The notes under the pieces are model-generated. The model was not told where the DNA came from and made no database searches. It saw only the letters and a list, made by a program, of their open reading frames with translations. DNA of 32,204 bases from Alphaproteobacteria bacterium UBA6062 (GTDB taxonomy: Bacteria > Pseudomonadota > Alphaproteobacteria > Sneathiellales > Sneathiellaceae), in NCBI GenBank assembly GCA_002428885.1, contig DIYE01000114.1:1-32204 (forward strand). Reading direction: 5' to 3'. Within the stretch, counting starts at the first letter, position 1, and the number at the start of each line of letters is the position of its first letter. Below are positions 1 through 7,906 of this stretch, in pieces. A program made the position numbers and the translations under genes.

Positions 1-843
1 ATCATCCAGATCGCTCACGGTATGGCGGAACATGGTGCACGCTATGAGCGGCTGGCCCTGTTTCTGAACAAGCACGGCTATGCGGTTTTTGCGAGCGATC
101 ACCGGGGGCATGGTCTGACGGTTCCTGATGGCGAAACGCCTGGACATATGGCGGATGAAAGCGGATGGGAAAAAGCGGTTGATGATCTCCATCTGATAAG
201 TCAGGCCTTAAAGGATCGTCTTTCGGGGAGGCCGCTTGTTCTTTTAGGGCATTCCATGGGATCTTTCATGACTCAGGATTATCTGGCCCGGTATGGGGAT
301 ATCATCGCGGCCGCAGCCCTGTCCGCCACCAATGGCCCGCCGGGGACACTGGGCAAGCTGGCACAACTGGTGTCGCGGATTGAAAAGCTCAGAAACGGCA
401 ACCAGGGACATAGCAGCCTGCTGGCCAATATGTCCTTCAAAGCTTTTAACAAGGCTTTCGCGCCTAACCGGACCGAATTTGACTGGCTCAGCCGGGATGA
501 GGCGGAGGTTGATAAATATGTGGAAGATCCTCTTTGCGGATTTGACTGCACAGTTGCGACCTGGATTGGTCTTCTGGATGCTATGACCCGTATCGCGTCT
601 GATGACGCCTTGTCACGAATGGATAAAGCAAAACCTATTTACCTGTTTGCAGGCTCCGATGATCCTGTCGGCGAGAAAACAAAAGGTATCGATCGTCTGT
701 TAAAAGCGTATGCGAAGCACGGTTTTACCAATATCACAAACAAATACTATGCAGATGGCCGCCATGAATTGCTGAATGACATCAACCGGGATGAAGTCAT
801 GCAGGATCTGCTGGCTTGGCTGGACAGTCAGATCGCTTCTTAA
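1..843 (+). CDS. alpha/beta hydrolase (monoacylglycerol-lipase-like), 5' truncated by window edge
   Basis: The frame is open to base 1, so the true start lies upstream; 280 residues are visible. The visible part begins in the HGMAEHGARY motif, the oxyanion-loop HG region typical of the serine aminopeptidase S33/monoacylglycerol lipase family, which usually sits near residue 30-40. The nucleophile elbow GHSMGS follows (Ser at visible residue 85, codon at 253), then the acid loop GSDDPV (Asp about 221) and the catalytic His in GRHELLND (about 255). All three triad elements are present and the C terminus looks complete, so the enzyme should be active, probably a cytosolic lysophospholipase or acylglycerol esterase. 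The exact lipid substrate is not readable from sequence. It converges on the DUF1499 gene with only 7 bases between the two stop codons. Confidence 0.9.
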   Translation: MIQIAHGMAEHGARYERLALFLNKHGYAVFASDHRGHGLTVPDGETPGHMADESGWEKAVDDLHLISQALKDRLSGRPLVLLGHSMGSFMTQDYLARYGDIIAAAALSATNGPPGTLGKLAQLVSRIEKLRNGNQGHSSLLANMSFKAFNKAFAPNRTEFDWLSRDEAEVDKYVEDPLCGFDCTVATWIGLLDAMTRIASDDALSRMDKAKPIYLFAGSDDPVGEKTKGIDRLLKAYAKHGFTNITNKYYADGRHELLNDINRDEVMQDLLAWLDSQIAS

Positions 844-850
844 AGCGACT

Positions 851-1375
851 TTACGGGCGGGCGGTCAGGGTATGCAGTCTCAAGAGCCAGGCGTCAATCC
901 GTTCCCGATTGGTGTTGAAGTCAGAACGGCCATAGACGGAGCGGCTGTAAAGAGCGAGAGTGCTGCGGTTTTCCGTTAGCGGATAAAAAGCGACGGAAAT
1001 AATATCCGGATAACGAACCAGGCGGGTTCGCTGTACAAGATCCTGATAGTTCCCATCCCCGAGGGGCGTCACAATCTCGATATTGGCCTGTTCCTGTATC
1101 AGGCCTTCCCAGATCGCCTTCAGCTGTTCGACAGGAACCGGGAAAACCGGGCTCTGGGCATGGGCGTCAGCCGAACAGATATCCGGCTGGCATACGAGAT
1201 ACTGATTGGGATTTTCGTTAAGGGAAAGCGTCTTGAAATCCGTAGGTTCTATGTCACCAGTTGCCAGGAGCATCTTCAGCGGGAGGTCACCGATGGGCGT
1301 AAAGAAAACGGGAATGCTGATGGCTCCCAGAAGGATAATCAGGGAGAAAATGAATTTCAGCAGCTTTATGATCAT
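851..1375 (-). CDS. DUF1499 domain-containing membrane-anchored protein
   Basis: A 174-residue protein with an N-terminal hydrophobic anchor (about residues 5-25) and a DUF1499 domain in the rest. Family hallmarks visible are NQYLVCQPDIC (about residue 50), the RYPDIISVAF segment, and LALYSRSVYGRSDFNTNRERIDAWL close to the C terminus. DUF1499 proteins are widespread in Proteobacteria with no settled function. I chose the ATG at 1375 because GGAG lies 6 bases upstream and the signal anchor then starts at once (MIIKLLKF). An in-frame ATG at 1414 would add 13 residues but lacks a ribosome site. Its transcription is toward the convergent hydrolase gene. Confidence 0.85.
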   Translation of the reverse strand: MIIKLLKFIFSLIILLGAISIPVFFTPIGDLPLKMLLATGDIEPTDFKTLSLNENPNQYLVCQPDICSADAHAQSPVFPVPVEQLKAIWEGLIQEQANIEIVTPLGDGNYQDLVQRTRLVRYPDIISVAFYPLTENRSTLALYSRSVYGRSDFNTNRERIDAWLLRLHTLTARP

Positions 1376-1656
1376 CGAGTCTCCGACCCCCTCAAAGATC
1401 CCTGTCCATGTCACGGAGTTGTAACATAGAGGGATGAATTAGAGAACCGGAATTACACCTCAAAGAGGCTTGCTGATTTGTGGAGAACTGAAATTGCTTA
1501 GCAGTTTGTGCTAGGTGCGTCGGACATTTATCCGGTAGAGTTTAAAAAAAGAAATATTTACACTCTCTATTCGCGAGTGCTTGAGATAGTGTTTAGACTT
1601 TCGTTGAACGGCATCACCCCGATGCTTCCTTTTATATATATGAACAAGAAAATGTT
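1376..1656. other. non-coding stretch, AT-rich, no clear element
   Basis: About 280 bases between the divergent DUF1499 and lipoprotein genes. Base composition becomes visibly AT-richer after about 1500. Short competing inverted repeats (ACACT/AGTGT and CACTC/GAGTG) lie between 1560 and 1595, but I see no convincing terminator, -35/-10 pair or RNA gene. Confidence 0.4.
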
Positions 1657-1758
1657 ATGTTCAACTCTACAAAATCCGGAAATCTAGGCTCCGCCGACTG
1701 GCTCTGGTTCATGGATCTGATCGTCCCGTTCGGCGGTATGGCTGTTGTGGAGTGGTGA
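1657..1758 (+). CDS. possible 33-residue ORF coupled to the downstream lipoprotein
   Basis: ATG at 1657 opens a 33-codon frame ending in TGA at 1756-1758, one base before the preferred GTG start of the lipoprotein gene at 1760. The peptide carries a Trp-rich hydrophobic stretch (DWLWFMDLIVPFGGMAVV). The upstream sequence is purine-rich (AACAAGAAAA) but has no real Shine-Dalgarno motif. It could be a small leader whose translation feeds the lipoprotein start, a short membrane peptide, or a remnant of a longer gene. I do not recognise a family, and it may be chance. Confidence 0.25.
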   Translation: MFNSTKSGNLGSADWLWFMDLIVPFGGMAVVEW

Positions 1759-1759
1759 G

Positions 1760-2458
1760 GTGAGGATCCTTAAGATCTTATTTTTATCGTCTACGATGCT
1801 TTTGATTAGCTGTGGTGAGCTTTCTTATCAACTGGCGCATCGTGGGTCTAACTCTCAACCAATGACTAGCTGGTCCCTAAAAGCCTTGAAAATCAACAGT
1901 AAGTGCAATTTCGTCTCCAAGAAAATTCTTTATGTTGAGGGAGAGAAAAGAAGTTGTGATCGCTTTAAGGGATTGTATCACCGTGTAAATGTTGGCTCCA
2001 CTGCTGAGATGAATGGAACAATGTATGCCTCATGTAAGCACCCTGAAGGACCTATGGTTGCAAAATGTGAAATAAAAAAGGGAAGCGCTGCTATTGTTGA
2101 ATTGTATAGAGGAAGTTATCGCAACGCATTTGAGGTGTGCCGTACCTCGCTTCGCAAGTCGAGGATAGATGAAGACCGGATAGCGGTTAAGTTTCTGCCT
2201 CTCGATTATGGGTTTGAGCAGAAGGATAAGCTTCCTGCGGACAGGTATTCTCTCAAAATAGCAGTGCGATGGGGGATCATAAAACCAGACCCACCTAATA
2301 CGAAAGGCCGAGGATACCTCATAATTGGTAGGGAGTTCGAGCTTCTTACATGTATCGTTGAAGATAGTCGGGTTGCTGAAGTCAAACGAGTTGAACTCGC
2401 AGGTTTAAGTCAAAACGATGCAGGATATCTAGATTACCATCTGTTCTTCAAAGACTAA
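1760..2458 (+). CDS. putative lipoprotein, orphan
   Basis: A 232-residue protein starting with a textbook lipoprotein signal: MRILK, a hydrophobic run, then lipobox LISC with the lipidated Cys at residue 18. The GTG at 1760 is chosen because GGAG (1749-1752) lies 7 bases upstream and gives the basic n-region directly; a TTG at 1745 would add five residues. The mature part contains several further cysteines (for example in the SKCNF, KRSCDRF, YASCKHP and VAKCEIK segments), suggesting disulfides in the periplasm or outer membrane. I recognise no known domain. Codon use is more AT-rich than in the neighbouring genes, which fits an accessory or recently acquired gene. It is unlinked in function to its neighbours. 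Confidence 0.7.
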   Translation: MRILKILFLSSTMLLISCGELSYQLAHRGSNSQPMTSWSLKALKINSKCNFVSKKILYVEGEKRSCDRFKGLYHRVNVGSTAEMNGTMYASCKHPEGPMVAKCEIKKGSAAIVELYRGSYRNAFEVCRTSLRKSRIDEDRIAVKFLPLDYGFEQKDKLPADRYSLKIAVRWGIIKPDPPNTKGRGYLIIGREFELLTCIVEDSRVAEVKRVELAGLSQNDAGYLDYHLFFKD

Positions 2459-2641
2459 GTTCTGTTGATAAAAGTCGGAAGAAAATTTGTTCACAGGGCA
2501 CTTGCTTGATGACTGATTTCTCTCTCACCGGTGCTGTGACAAGGAAGGGTAGCATTGAAGTAAAGAAAAACGATGATGGACTGGTTCAGGTCATCAAGCC
2601 CAGAAGTATGCATGCCAATTATAACGATAGAGGATGCAGCC

Positions 2642-3295
2642 TTAGCGTTTCAAGGGAACGCTTAGGTAAACCCCGAACTCCTCCCCGATATTACAGGAGA
2701 CCCGGGCGTGGACGCGGCCTTGGCGGTCGAGAAAGCGCTGGTTGTCCTCGACGGGAAAAATACCTTCATGCCAGATATTCGGGTGGATATAGAGCCCCTG
2801 GCTGCCATCGCACCAGAAGGCGATCACTTTTTCCGGTGTGAGATCGTCACCGGGCAGTGCTACGGGGACAACAAAGGGTTTGTTATCCAGCGGGAAGAAA
2901 AGCTGTCCGCCGTCCGGATGGTAGTTCAGGTGCCACAGCAGGACCTGATCCCGTGGTGTTGTTCGCTGGCGACGGGACGCCTGTTGAGGATCGCAGCTCC
3001 AGCCCAGAACATATTCGCCGCCGACCGCTTCATTGCTGCCCATCAGGATATCTCCTTCCCAGCTACCGGAGAAAATACCCTCAACAAATCCGCCTTCATC
3101 ACCGCTGTCTTCGTCGACGGGGCGCCAGCCCTGAGCCGGCCAGCGAACGATTTCGATATCAAAGCCTGCCGGATCGGCAACCAGTTCCCCATATCCTTTG
3201 ACGCTTTCCTCCGTCGCGATCACCAGCGGAACCTGATGAAGGGGCAGGGACGGTTTTTCACTGGCTTCGAAGATATAAGTCGGGGCTGCTTGCAT
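2642..3295 (-). CDS. ureidoglycolate lyase-like (AllA fold) protein
   Basis: A 217-residue protein resembling the AllA/ureidoglycolate lyase cupin family (PF04115). The N-terminal EESVKGYGELV matches the family opening. The C-terminal half has a His in NYHPDGGQLFFPL, the strand FVVPVALPGDD, and GLYIHPNIWHEGIFPV, where AllA has its NYHRNVWHHPLF active-site segment. AllA releases urea from ureidoglycolate in purine-derived allantoin breakdown. However, this protein is about 55 residues longer than AllA, with an insert roughly at residues 50-105, and no allantoinase, allantoicase or urease gene is nearby, so the substrate may differ. The ATG at 3295 has GGAG 6 bases upstream. It lies 73 bases downstream of the sterol-desaturase gene and may be cotranscribed. 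Confidence 0.75.
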   Translation of the reverse strand: MQAAPTYIFEASEKPSLPLHQVPLVIATEESVKGYGELVADPAGFDIEIVRWPAQGWRPVDEDSGDEGGFVEGIFSGSWEGDILMGSNEAVGGEYVLGWSCDPQQASRRQRTTPRDQVLLWHLNYHPDGGQLFFPLDNKPFVVPVALPGDDLTPEKVIAFWCDGSQGLYIHPNIWHEGIFPVEDNQRFLDRQGRVHARVSCNIGEEFGVYLSVPLKR

Positions 3296-3368
3296 TGGGA
3301 TCTCCAGATGCTTTAGGGATTGTCATCAGGGTAGGAGAATATCCCATACAGCAGACAGATGACAGAAA

Positions 3369-4289
3369 TTAGACACTGCTTGTCTGTTCTCCGGATGCCA
3401 GAGCCGCTTTCCGCTCCTTATCCCTTTCCTTCAGCATTCGGGAGGTGAGACGGGAGCCATCCTCGCTCCAGCCGGGGGGACCGAAAATATAGAAAAAGGC
3501 GGCCTTCAGGCTTTTTGCAGAGGCCACGTCCGCAAAAAGTCCTGCCCATTCATGAAAGGCGATAACAAGCGGATTGAAGCTGGCAATCTGTTTGACGATG
3601 CCATAGCGGCAGGGATTTTCCTTATCCTCCGGAATGAAGGAACCGAACATGCGATCCCAGATGATCAGGACACCGGCATAGTTGGCATCCAGATATCGGG
3701 GGTTGGTGGCGTGATGAACCCTGTGATGGGAGGGGGTATTGAAAAACCACTCAAAAGGCCGCCACATTTTGTCGATGGCTTCGGTATGGATCCAGAACTG
3801 GTAAACCAGGCTGATCCCTTTCTGGAAGGCAATCAGGGGTGTCGGAAAGCCGATAAGGGATAACAACAACCAGGGAGTCCATGTTCCGACCATCCCGCCT
3901 GTCCAGGTCTGTCTGAGAGCCGTGGACAGATTATAATATTGCGATGAATGGTGATTGATATGAGCTGCCCACCAGATCCTGTGTTCGTGGCTTAAGCGAT
4001 GGAACCAGTAGTAACAAAAGTCTTCGGCAAAGAAGATCAGCACAAAGGAATACCAGTGGTACCCCATCTCAAAGAAACGATACTGATAAACCCAGTTGGA
4101 AACGGCAGCGATGATGCCGAAATTGATCAGGCCGATAGCGAAATTACCAAGACCCATGGCGAGAGAAGCGGCGCTGTCCCTGGCTTCATAGTTGGATTTC
4201 TTTGGTGCAAATTTTCCGACAATGACTTCGATGAAGATCAGCAGAACGAAAGCCGGAATAGCAAGGGTGACCGGATCAGGCAGGGACAT
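3369..4289 (-). CDS. sterol desaturase / fatty acid hydroxylase family membrane protein
   Basis: A 306-residue integral membrane di-iron enzyme of the fatty acid hydroxylase superfamily (PF04116). The His clusters that bind iron are all present: HRLSH (residues 97-101), HINHH (110-114) and HHRVHH (188-193), plus His168 in the WIHTE segment. Hydrophobic segments at about 6-24, 43-64, 78-95 and 133-160 fit a four-helix inner-membrane protein with the His boxes on the cytoplasmic side. The family hydroxylates or desaturates sterols, fatty acids, carotenoids or alkylglycerols; the layout resembles the alkylglycerol-monooxygenase-like bacterial branch, but substrate is not decidable here. Its start overlaps the 3' end of the upstream small membrane protein gene by 14 bases, so the two are translationally coupled. 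Confidence 0.92.
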   Translation of the reverse strand: MSLPDPVTLAIPAFVLLIFIEVIVGKFAPKKSNYEARDSAASLAMGLGNFAIGLINFGIIAAVSNWVYQYRFFEMGYHWYSFVLIFFAEDFCYYWFHRLSHEHRIWWAAHINHHSSQYYNLSTALRQTWTGGMVGTWTPWLLLSLIGFPTPLIAFQKGISLVYQFWIHTEAIDKMWRPFEWFFNTPSHHRVHHATNPRYLDANYAGVLIIWDRMFGSFIPEDKENPCRYGIVKQIASFNPLVIAFHEWAGLFADVASAKSLKAAFFYIFGPPGWSEDGSRLTSRMLKERDKERKAALASGEQTSSV

Positions 4290-4686
4290 GCGCAGCCTCC
4301 TTTATCAGCTTGGAAAGATCCTCATGGCTTCGGAAGGTCAGGGGACCGTGTCCGATATCCTGCCGTTTGACAACCAGACCGATCTTCCCCTGTACAGGTG
4401 TTTGAATATCCGCCTCACTGATCACCTGCATAACCATTTTATCACCGAAACTGCGGATCAGGCGGAGAGGGTGTGGGTCTGAAAGAGAGATAAGGGCTGC
4501 TCGCCCGTCATCGCTTATGAGGATCGTCTGGACAGGAACGCCAACCTCTTCTTGTGACAGGAACAGCCGGATATTTGTTTCCGTCAGTTGCATATTCCGG
4601 GCACCGGTCATAAACCGGATATACAGAACCATCACAAGAACGGCCGCTGCCGCGGAGGGAATTAGGATATAAGGCTCAATAACCAA
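4276..4686 (-). CDS. conserved-looking small membrane protein upstream of the hydroxylase
   Basis: A 136-residue protein with one N-terminal transmembrane helix (about residues 6-24) and a soluble domain behind it, probably cytoplasmic, rich in beta-type segments (VGVPVQTILISDDGRAALISL). I do not recognise a named family. The start is TTG at 4686, supported by GAGAGG 8 bases upstream; no upstream ATG gives a better site. The last 14 bases overlap the hydroxylase gene, so the protein is made together with that enzyme. A partner role (assembly, electron transfer docking or regulation) is a guess from context only. Confidence 0.75.
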   Translation of the reverse strand: MVIEPYILIPSAAAAVLVMVLYIRFMTGARNMQLTETNIRLFLSQEEVGVPVQTILISDDGRAALISLSDPHPLRLIRSFGDKMVMQVISEADIQTPVQGKIGLVVKRQDIGHGPLTFRSHEDLSKLIKEAAHVPA

Positions 4687-4914
4687 ATCCGATGCCTCTC
4701 AATCTAGCTCACTCAATATCCGGATTATCGACTGATTCTCGTTCGTGAGACAAGCCGATTTTTATCTTAACTGAACAGGGGTCAGTTTTACGCAGCGTCA
4801 CGTTGGTTTTGTGCTGTCCGGCAAGTTTTCTGCAAATCCACTTTACCAAATCCGGCAGTTTCCCTATGGTCCTTACCCTTAATCAAAACCAATAATCAGC
4901 TATGGGAAAATACA

Positions 4915-6543
4915 ATGTTGGGTCTTATTCAGGATCGGCCTCTGCTGATCTCTTCTCTGATCGAATATGCGGGTACCTATCACGGGGATGTGGAAATTGT
5001 CTCCCGGACAGTCGAAGGACCTATTCATCGCACCAACTATCGGAACGTCAATTCTCGCGCCAAGAAACTGGCACAGGCGCTTGGCAAGCTGGGTGTTGAA
5101 CTCGGAGACCGGATCGGAACACTGGCCTGGAACGGCTATCGACATGTGGAAATCTATTTTGGCGTTTCCGGCATGGGCGCCGTTTGTCATACGATCAATC
5201 CGCGCCTTTTTCCGGAGCAGATCGCCTATATCGCCAATCATGCAGAAGACAAGTATATTTTCGTTGACCTGACATTTGTCCCGCTGATTGAAGCGCTTGC
5301 CAAGGAACTGCCGAACGTTAAAGGCTTCGTGGTCATGACCGACGAAGCACATATGCCGGAAAGTTCCCTGGATAACCTGATTTGTTACGAAACACTGGTG
5401 GAAGCAGAAGACGGGGATTATGAGTGGCCGGTCTTTGATGAAAATACGGCGTCCAGCCTGTGCTATACTTCCGGGACAACTGGAAATCCAAAAGGCGTTC
5501 TTTATTCCAACCGCTCCACGGTCCTGCACAGTTTCTGTGTCTGCACCAATGACGGTCTGGGTGTCTGCAACCGGGACAGTATTCTGCCGGTTGTGCCTAT
5601 GTTCCATGCCAACGCCTGGGGTATTCCCTACGCTGCCGCCATGTCCGGTGCCAAAATGGTTATGCCGGGTGCCGCCATGGACGGAGCGTCCATTTATGAA
5701 CTGATGGAGGCGGAAGGCGTTACGCTGTCTGCCGGCGTTCCAACGGTCTGGCTGATGCTGCTTGGCCATGTGAAGGAAAATAATCTCAAATTCTCTTCCA
5801 TGAACAGAACTGTGATTGGCGGCTCCGCGGCGCCGCGTTCCATGATCGAAACCTTTGTCAATGATTACGGTGTTAATGTTGTTCACGCCTGGGGCATGAC
5901 GGAAATGAGTCCGCTCGGCACCACCGGTAATCTGCTGAAGAAGCATGATGATTTGCCGGAAGACGAGAAAATCGATATCCGCCTGAAGCAGGGCCGGGCT
6001 GTGTTCGGTGTCGACCTTAAAATCGCTGATGATGACGGGAACGAACTTCCTCGGGATGGTGTTGCCTTTGGCCGCTTGATGGTAAGGGGGCCCTGGATTA
6101 CCAGCGGCTACTTCCGCGGTGAAGGCGGCGATGTGATTGACGACGAGATGTGGTTCGATACGGGCGACGTGGCGACCTTGGATCCGGACGGCTATATGCA
6201 GATCACCGACCGCTCCAAAGATGTGATTAAGTCCGGCGGCGAATGGATTTCCTCTATTGATGTTGAAAATGAAGCCATTGGCTGTCCTGGCGTCGTGGAA
6301 GCGGCTGTTATTGCGGTCCCGCACCCGAAATGGGACGAGCGTCCTCTGGTGATCGCCGTCAAGGAAGAGGACCATCCCGTGACCCGCGAGGAGGTGATTG
6401 CCCATCTGGAAAGCACCCTCGCCAAATGGCAGCTTCCGGACGATGTGGTTTTCGTTGACGAATTGCCGCACACCGCAACCGGCAAGCTCCTGAAAACCAA
6501 ACTCCGCGAAGAGTATAAGGACTACAAGCTGCCGACAGCCTGA
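4915..6543 (+). CDS. acyl-CoA ligase, AlkK/DmdB-type (ANL superfamily)
   Basis: A 542-residue cytosolic adenylate-forming enzyme that activates a carboxylic acid with ATP and joins it to CoA. Visible core motifs: P-loop YTSGTTGNPKG (about residues 182-192), the substrate-pocket PMFHANAWG, WGMTEMSP, FDTGDVATLD, DRSKDVIKSGGEWISS, and the catalytic Lys in PHTATGKLLK close to the C terminus. The overall pattern fits the medium-chain fatty acid ligase AlkK group, which also contains the 3-methylmercaptopropionate ligase DmdB of marine bacteria; I cannot separate these by eye. The start ATG at 4915 has GGGA about 9 bases upstream. It is monocistronic, closed by a strong terminator just downstream. 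Confidence 0.95.
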   Translation: MLGLIQDRPLLISSLIEYAGTYHGDVEIVSRTVEGPIHRTNYRNVNSRAKKLAQALGKLGVELGDRIGTLAWNGYRHVEIYFGVSGMGAVCHTINPRLFPEQIAYIANHAEDKYIFVDLTFVPLIEALAKELPNVKGFVVMTDEAHMPESSLDNLICYETLVEAEDGDYEWPVFDENTASSLCYTSGTTGNPKGVLYSNRSTVLHSFCVCTNDGLGVCNRDSILPVVPMFHANAWGIPYAAAMSGAKMVMPGAAMDGASIYELMEAEGVTLSAGVPTVWLMLLGHVKENNLKFSSMNRTVIGGSAAPRSMIETFVNDYGVNVVHAWGMTEMSPLGTTGNLLKKHDDLPEDEKIDIRLKQGRAVFGVDLKIADDDGNELPRDGVAFGRLMVRGPWITSGYFRGEGGDVIDDEMWFDTGDVATLDPDGYMQITDRSKDVIKSGGEWISSIDVENEAIGCPGVVEAAVIAVPHPKWDERPLVIAVKEEDHPVTREEVIAHLESTLAKWQLPDDVVFVDELPHTATGKLLKTKLREEYKDYKLPTA

Positions 6544-6561
6544 GCAGATTTACGATGACCG

Positions 6562-6590
6562 AAAAAGCCGGGATATTTCCCGGCTTTTTT
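6562..6590 (+). terminator. rho-independent terminator after the AlkK-type ligase
   Basis: Stem GCCGGG (6567-6572), loop ATATTT, stem CCCGGC (6579-6584), then six T. A run of five A before the stem can pair with the T run and would allow function in both directions. Confidence 0.92.
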
Positions 6591-6640
6591 GCGTTCTTTC
6601 CTGCTCTTTTCTGGCATGATGTTGGAAAAAAGGAGAAAAA

Positions 6641-7804
6641 ATGGCCGATACATCTTTAGATATTCAGGCTCTGCTGGAGCGTTATTGCCGGAATGGAAAA
6701 ATCGCGGGCGGTATTGGTGCTGTGATTTCGAAAGAAGGGTTTCAGTCTCTCTGCGTGACCGGATACCGGGATCGGGAGGCGGGGGACTTGCTTCACGAGG
6801 ATGCAGTCTTTCGCATTTATTCCATGACCAAGCCGATCACCAGCCTGGCGGCCATGATGCTTTGGGAAGAAGGCTGCTTTGATCTGGATGATCCGGTGGT
6901 GGAGTATCTGCCGGCTTTTTCTGAGACAAGGATTTTCCAGGAAGGCGGTGCTAACTTTTCGTCGCCAACGCAGATGACGATCCGTCATGTTTTTTGTCAT
7001 ACGGCCGGTATAACGCTTCCGGCTTTCAGTGAAGATCCTCTGTGTGATGTTTATCGAGCTGAAGGTCTGGATGGCATGCGAAGTCAGGGGACGTTGGCGT
7101 CCGTTGTTGACCGGCTTGGTAGGTTGCCGGTTTTATTCGAACCCGGTCGTCGCTGGAAATACAGTATGGCGACCGATATTCTGGGCCGCCTTATTGAAGT
7201 CTGGAGCGGTCAGTCTTTCGAGGATTTTCTTCAGAAAAGAATTTTTGATCCGCTTGGCATGAAGGAAACCGGCTTTAAAGTGCCGGAAGCGTCCAGGGAT
7301 CGCATGACCGTCAATTATGCGGTCACGGCTGAGGGGATTAATGGCGTTATAGATCCGGCAATGGACAGCCAGTTTTTTAAAGATCCGGAATTTTGCTCGG
7401 GCTCCGGTGGGCTGGTTTCAACGCTGGCCGATTTTTCGGCTTTTATGCGGATGCTTATTGGCAGGGGAGAGTATCAGGGACAGCGACTCATCAAGCCTGA
7501 CACGCTTGCTTTGATGCATGATAACCACATTGGCGACGATATGGCTGAGCTTGGAGCGGGTGATTTTAATAATATGCGCTGGGACGGTATCGGATTTGGC
7601 CTTGGATTTTATACAGTGATGAAGCCCGGGAAGGCAAACTATCCGGGACCGGCAGGTGAATATGGCTGGACAGGTGCTGCCGGAACCATGTTTTTTGTGA
7701 ATCCCCAGCTTGAAATGGGGGGATTACTTCTCGTTCAGCATATGCCGGGCAATATCTATACTCTGAGACCCGACTTCAGAAAGGCCGTTTACGCGACGTT
7801 ATGA
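6641..7804 (+). CDS. serine hydrolase, class C beta-lactamase fold (EstB-like)
   Basis: A 387-residue protein of the beta-lactamase/transpeptidase-like superfamily (PF00144). The SxxK motif is SMTK at residues 61-64 (nucleophile Ser61, base Lys64); the second-motif Tyr is in RWKYSMATD (Tyr175). The third motif, KTG in lactamases, is WTG here (YGWTGAAGT near the C terminus), as in esterases such as EstB. There is no signal peptide, so it is likely a cytosolic esterase or lactonase rather than an antibiotic-resistance enzyme. AGGAG at 6631-6635 with a 5-base gap sets the ATG at 6641. Terminators lie before it and after the next gene; it may form a two-gene unit with the downstream oxidoreductase, 102 bases away. 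Confidence 0.9.
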   Translation: MADTSLDIQALLERYCRNGKIAGGIGAVISKEGFQSLCVTGYRDREAGDLLHEDAVFRIYSMTKPITSLAAMMLWEEGCFDLDDPVVEYLPAFSETRIFQEGGANFSSPTQMTIRHVFCHTAGITLPAFSEDPLCDVYRAEGLDGMRSQGTLASVVDRLGRLPVLFEPGRRWKYSMATDILGRLIEVWSGQSFEDFLQKRIFDPLGMKETGFKVPEASRDRMTVNYAVTAEGINGVIDPAMDSQFFKDPEFCSGSGGLVSTLADFSAFMRMLIGRGEYQGQRLIKPDTLALMHDNHIGDDMAELGAGDFNNMRWDGIGFGLGFYTVMKPGKANYPGPAGEYGWTGAAGTMFFVNPQLEMGGLLLVQHMPGNIYTLRPDFRKAVYATL

Positions 7805-7833
7805 GGACGTCGTTTTGTCTTTTTTAGAGTTTT

Positions 7834-7847
7834 AGAGCGATCGCTCT
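7834..7847. repeat. perfect 14-bp palindrome upstream of the oxidoreductase
   Basis: AGAGCGATCGCTCT, a perfect palindrome, sits 60 bases upstream of the oxidoreductase start. It could be an operator for a dimeric regulator, but its 12-bp core also occurs inside a coding region at 23609-23620, so the case is weak. Confidence 0.4.
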
Positions 7848-7906
7848 TGATCTCTCTTTCTAAAAAGGTTTGGATAGGATCAACTGAAAAACAGACGGGG
7901 AAAATC

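Noticed and set aside
2506..2841. 111-codon ORF after the lipoprotein gene
   Set aside because: Its second half is Arg/Gly-rich antisense of the AllA-like gene, and its first 45 residues match nothing; it looks like chance.
4900..6471. 523-codon antisense ORF on the minus strand
   Set aside because: It lies wholly opposite the AlkK-type ligase, is rich in His, Asn and Arg as antisense frames are, and has no family pattern.
6641..7804. Serine hydrolase as a beta-lactamase resistance gene
   Set aside because: WTG replaces the KTG motif, there is no signal peptide, and no ampR-like regulator is adjacent; an esterase is more likely.
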